Origin: Verrucomicrobiales bacterium
Lineage (GTDB): Bacteria; Verrucomicrobiota; Verrucomicrobiia; Verrucomicrobiales; V1-33
Assembly (NCBI GenBank): GCA_023253495.1
Contig: JALRGF010000575.1
Location: forward strand, 1 to 9,819
Reading direction: 5' to 3'
DNA: 9,819 bases
A program made the translations under genes and the position numbers. The notes under the pieces are model-generated. The model was given only the letters and a program-made list of their open reading frames with translations, had not been told where the DNA came from and made no database searches. Below are positions 7,901-9,819 of the stretch, piece by piece; within the stretch, counting starts at the first letter, position 1, and each line of letters begins with the position of its first letter.

Positions 7901-8936
7901 CCACACCGCCCGCGTCGTCCGGGTACCAGCCGGAGGTCGGCGTGATCAGAACGCGCTGCCGCCGCCCCGCGGGGGTGGCGTCGAACACGGCCTGACTGGT
8001 GGTGACGTTGAGGTTAAAAGGAGCGAAGTCCTCTTTGCACCGATTGAAGATTTTGAAGATCCAGTCGGGTCGGTATTCGGGGGAGGCTTTGGTGAATTCC
8101 TCGTGCCGCGCCACCACGATCGGATCGCCGTCGGTGTACTCCGTGTTCCAGAGGGTGTTCTGCACGACATGCCCGTCGAAATCAAGAAAGAGCACGCCGG
8201 CGGCGCCGGGGTGGCTCTGGAGGTTCCAAGGATCCAGACCGGCCACCACATCAGGCACCCCGGTGTTGAACAATCCGCTGAGGAGGTCGGGCAGATCGCG
8301 GGCGGCGCCCTTGCAGAGGGTCAGATCGCGCCGCTGCTCGACGAAGGCGTGGCGTCCGTCCCCGATCGGAAAGATCACCGCGACGGTTTCCGCTCCCCTG
8401 AAACCGAGGCGCCCGTGCATCCGGTCGCCCCGCCGCTCAAAGTGAAAAAACCCCTCACGCGGAGCCACCAGAGGGCCGGCCAGCACCTCCAGACCGTCCG
8501 CATCCCGCATCGCCAGCCGCACCCGCCCATCGACCGGCGCCCCGCCCGGCCAGGGCAGATGCAGGCGGTCGCCTGGTCGCCTACCACCGGTCAAAGACGG
8601 GGGCAGATCATCCAGAGCCGCGATCCGCAGCGGCGGGCGGCGCCCGAGGGTGTACCACGCCCGCACCTCGCGCACCGCGGCCGCATCGTCCCGGACTGTG
8701 CCCAGCACGCGGTCGCCGGCACGTCCCGCCGCCGCGTCGAGTGGCGCGCCGGTTTCCGGATGCGGTCCGCCGGGACCGTCGGCGGTTTCTTCAAAACCGG
8801 AGCCGGTGGCGCGAGCCTCCGCCAGCGGAGCGTCATTTTTCCGGCGGCTTGAAAGTTCCAGGAGGAGCATTCCCGACACGGCCACCGCGCCGGCGAGGAT
8901 CCCTCCCCACCGCGGTGAAAAATACTCCCGTTTCAT
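4929..8936 (-). CDS. Large secreted multidomain zinc metalloprotease (metzincin type)
   Basis: This is a probable extracellular protein-degrading enzyme of 1335 residues counted from ATG 8936. The order is: a hydrophobic N-terminal export signal or anchor (about 12-30); a poorly conserved likely propeptide (about 50-230); and a catalytic domain (about 240-455). That domain has 'FLDFDGH', the zinc motif HEVGHTLGLSH (His376, Glu377, His380, His386) and a Met-turn 'PIMG' (Met410). Ser387 after the third His is as in matrixins. Next come a PPC-like beta domain (about 462-582), two tandem beta repeats sharing 'PPGG.WD..D.G' (about 590-705 and 708-825), a MAM/jelly-roll-like domain (about 840-992) ending 'GGWNIDDIQLL', a Calx-beta-like domain (about 1000-1112), an Ig-like domain with 'YQWYAG' (about 1113-1203) and a 'DPEADGL..LLEFALG' tail typical of Verrucomicrobiota. 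No PEP-CTERM, LPXTG or obvious type IX sorting end is visible. The frame stays open to GTG 9017, which is an alternative start; 8936 is preferred because it gives a normal export signal. Confidence 0.9.
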   Translation of the reverse strand: MKREYFSPRWGGILAGAVAVSGMLLLELSSRRKNDAPLAEARATGSGFEETADGPGGPHPETGAPLDAAAGRAGDRVLGTVRDDAAAVREVRAWYTLGRRPPLRIAALDDLPPSLTGGRRPGDRLHLPWPGGAPVDGRVRLAMRDADGLEVLAGPLVAPREGFFHFERRGDRMHGRLGFRGAETVAVIFPIGDGRHAFVEQRRDLTLCKGAARDLPDLLSGLFNTGVPDVVAGLDPWNLQSHPGAAGVLFLDFDGHVVQNTLWNTEYTDGDPIVVARHEEFTKASPEYRPDWIFKIFNRCKEDFAPFNLNVTTSQAVFDATPAGRRQRVLITPTSGWYPDDAGGVAYYSTFSQNSDTPCWVWNGGIQWSLPETVSHEVGHTLGLSHSSHDTPKTAFKEYYSGHGLWAPIMGNSFSDQRPYTQWDNGFFKGAVNDEDQIGIIAATGSGTNNVGYRSDDRGDTPAAAALLSANAGGVIRADGRLETNGDIDVFRFVMPAGTFDILGESHDPGPNAYLKLTLRHSGYGFLKSTTTAGSQPAHTSHTAAQASTYYLEVTHTGRASSGSDQGFPAYGSLGSYRLEITEPGGDDERPVISAIPAGPVVFGHGTHEFAVVITDNKAVRIDTLETGDFVVSKGTTTWTPVLVSAGADPDLGARKVRATFQWSPPGGFWDIGDAGSFVATFKSGAVADTNGNRNLTSASVGLTVPAADTHPATVTAPAPWPATVTGAAAYEFTLKFQDPDTAFVLGSFDGQDIEVRDPAGTPLPVELVGKSASNFSREVLATYRVIPPGGSWDDDDLGTYTVKVVGGQITGHGGAALAETSLGGFAHRAVLLARDMNTDPGFLLEPGWAWGTPTGAGGTTHSNIGNDPAAGYTGPRVLGNNLTGNYAVNAVRRTATSPVFATTGYEGLTLNFWMWLNVNDPYAVEYRIGAGSWKPLLSDDYEFSESWEEVSLALPPECDHQPQVQVRWSIGPTAGPGSLRPLGGWNIDDIQLLAAGKFDPGRVMLSWFPAGRFSLTEGGTRSYSLRLDQDPGAGTPVTVTLSSGRGGASPITHPATVVLDTTNWQTGRSVTITADQNNRVEGSRSVTLRHTLASANPHFSGSAGPELALTVFDDEAPLIDRQPADRQVPPGTATFLRVTPREVSGALAYQWYAGDSGNTSRPIAGATDPVLNLTAGSATGRYWVRVSRTINLFSTTIEDSRTALVSPLTGYPAWKHALLGHGYTQAQLEAADFDTADPEADGLGHLLEFALGGQPYSVDTALLPRLVMMEDGPYLLFRRARPELDYTIQISDSPAGPWADFATNPGAVDAAADQQVALPDAGVPARYARLRVGP

Positions 8937-9017
8937 AGTCGAGTCCGCGTGTATCACGACGGACGTCCGCACGGCAGCAAAAAATCCGCGAATACAGTGC
9001 CGATGGCACCATTGCAC

Positions 9018-9026
9018 CCTCCTCCC
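9018..9026 (-). promoter_or_regulatory. Strong Shine-Dalgarno-like GGGAGGAGG upstream of the metalloprotease gene
   Basis: Read on the minus strand this is two overlapping GGAGG cores, the only strong Shine-Dalgarno match I see before any gene here. It sits 82 bases upstream of the preferred metalloprotease ATG. It is too close to the in-frame GTG at 9017, but 5-8 bases ahead of an ATG at 9012 that opens a different 59-codon frame ending at 8833. It may therefore serve a leader peptide, or the true metalloprotease start may be the GTG. Confidence 0.4.
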
Positions 9027-9062
9027 AGGCGCCGCTGCCCCGGAGGCTCCCCGGCTGCCCGG

Positions 9063-9299
9063 CTACCCGACGATCCTGAAGTCGATGAGCCGGCGGTCGA
9101 GCAGCACGCGGGCCGGACTGACGGTCACTTCGCGGCCGGGGGCATAGTGGTATTTCGGGCGGCGGCTGAAGAACCGGTTGCCGGCGCTGTCGAACTGAAA
9201 ATCGCCTTCGGGAAAATCCTCGACGCGGACGAGGCCGCGGACCGGCCATTCGCGCAGTTCGATAAAGACGCCCATGCGGCGCACCTCGACGATGACGGC
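9063..9299 (-). other. RNase R/RNase II-type C-terminal S1 segment without its nuclease domain
   Basis: This marks the 3' part of the chimeric frame. It encodes 'VFIELREWPVRGLVRVEDFP', a short acidic/aromatic insert, 'Y.PGREVTVSPARVLLDRRLIDF' and the stop. The pattern (VFxEL, GLVxVEDxP, then a GxxVxVxxxRVxLxxRxIDF ending) is that of the S1 domain closing RNase R-like proteins. The cold-shock and RNB catalytic domains that should precede it are absent from the window. Its left boundary is uncertain by several codons because both parents could supply the bridging 'HAVIVEV' residues. Confidence 0.75.
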
Positions 9300-9819
9300 G
9301 TGGCGATGTCCGAAGGTGCCACGGCGCGAATCCTGGCCCGCCAGGCGCACGGAGCGACCCTCCATGAGCAGCGATCCGATGGCGAGAGCCTCGCCCATTC
9401 CCCAGTCGATAGCGTCGTCGGCGACCATCTGCGCGCGTCGCTGCAATTGTGGCGCCAGTCGGGGGTGAAGGGTGAAGCCCTCGGGCATGGTGAGCTGGGA
9501 TTCCACCACGCAGTCGACCATCTCCTGCGTGATGCCGGTGAGGATGTCGCCGGCGGGACCCATCGGCGCAAGGGCAAGCTGTCCCGTGCGCACCACCTCC
9601 TCCGCTCCCTCGCTGAAGTCCGAGGACGAGGCATTCGCCGCTGCACGACTGCCCTGGAAGATCGTCTCGAGTTCCTCCTGGAAGTGGCGTAGAGCCTCTT
9701 CCGCCTCTTCGACGGAGATATCGCCACGCCCGATGAGCGACTCGGTGTAGAGATTGCGCACCGAACTCTTGGCGTCGATGAGTTCGTACATCAGTGGCTG
9801 GGTCAGCGACGGGTCGTCG
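9063..9819 (-). CDS. Chimeric partial gene: 2-oxoglutarate dehydrogenase E1 fragment fused in frame to RNase R-type S1 domain
   Basis: The gene enters from the right edge; its true start lies outside. From the edge it reads 'DDPSLTQPLMYELID', a hallmark of 2-oxoglutarate dehydrogenase E1 (SucA/Kgd), the thiamine diphosphate enzyme that decarboxylates 2-oxoglutarate in the TCA cycle. Counting from the Met codon at 9791, E1 features continue with an acidic helix (about 26-46), 'TMPEGFTLHP' (101-110), 'DWGMGEALAIGSLL' (129-142) and 'VRLAGQDSRRGTFGHRHAVI' (148-167). At about residue 166-170 the sequence changes to the C-terminal S1 RNA-binding domain of an RNase R/RNase II exonuclease, including 'RRMGVFIELREWPVRGLVRV' (171-190), and then stops. 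The rest of the E1 pyrimidine-binding and C-terminal domains, roughly 270 residues in E. coli SucA, is absent. The enzyme should be inactive unless the missing part is supplied elsewhere. There is no frameshift or stop at the junction. A deletion fusion and an assembly join remain possible; an established functional fusion of this kind is not known to me. Confidence 0.85.
   Translation of the reverse strand, partial: DDPSLTQPLMYELIDAKSSVRNLYTESLIGRGDISVEEAEEALRHFQEELETIFQGSRAAANASSSDFSEGAEEVVRTGQLALAPMGPAGDILTGITQEMVDCVVESQLTMPEGFTLHPRLAPQLQRRAQMVADDAIDWGMGEALAIGSLLMEGRSVRLAGQDSRRGTFGHRHAVIVEVRRMGVFIELREWPVRGLVRVEDFPEGDFQFDSAGNRFFSRRPKYHYAPGREVTVSPARVLLDRRLIDFRIVG

Noticed and set aside
7269..8852. 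An open plus-strand frame of 527 codons opposite the metalloprotease catalytic region
   Set aside because: It is the complement of a strongly motif-supported coding region and shows no family motif of its own.

Overview
The window is high-GC bacterial chromosome, most likely from Verrucomicrobiota (Opitutae-like). The best clue is the large secreted protein at 4929-8936. Its C-terminus has a 'D.DPEADGL..LLEFALG' segment followed by a short beta-rich tail, and it also carries Ig-like, Calx-beta-like and PPC modules. This build is typical of Verrucomicrobiota and Planctomycetota exoproteins. The other genes are housekeeping and fit but do not prove the assignment. Coding density is very high. 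No stretch over 300 bases lacks a gene, and I see no tRNA, rRNA, CRISPR array, insertion sequence or attachment site.

Layout. Plus strand: rsfS (35-619), a ribosome silencing factor with a long Ala/Lys-rich N-terminal tail, then cinA (743-2032), a full-length two-domain CinA. Minus strand, read from right to left: a truncated, chimeric gene entering from the right edge (9819-9063), the secreted metalloprotease (8936-4929), then a compact cluster of sppA (4841-3813), a CPBP/CAAX-type membrane protease (3808-2942) and thiL (2945-1968). The gap between sppA and the CPBP gene is 4 bases. The CPBP gene and thiL overlap as ATGA. thiL converges on cinA and their 3' ends overlap by 65 bases.

How the genes relate. 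rsfS and cinA are ordinary core genes (translation control; NAD-related salvage). sppA and the CPBP gene both encode membrane proteases and probably share a transcript with thiL (thiamine diphosphate synthesis). The metalloprotease is exported and probably degrades extracellular protein; it has no visible functional link to its neighbours.

The strangest object is at the right edge. One uninterrupted reading frame begins as the middle of a 2-oxoglutarate dehydrogenase E1 component. At about 9285-9302, inside a conserved E1 motif, it switches to the C-terminal S1 domain of an RNase R/RNase II-type exoribonuclease. The E1 C-terminal part and nearly all of the nuclease are missing. This is either a real deletion fusion or an assembly join, and raw reads would decide. 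I found no convincing new multi-gene defence, mobile or regulatory system; the other points of interest are unusual features of individual genes.
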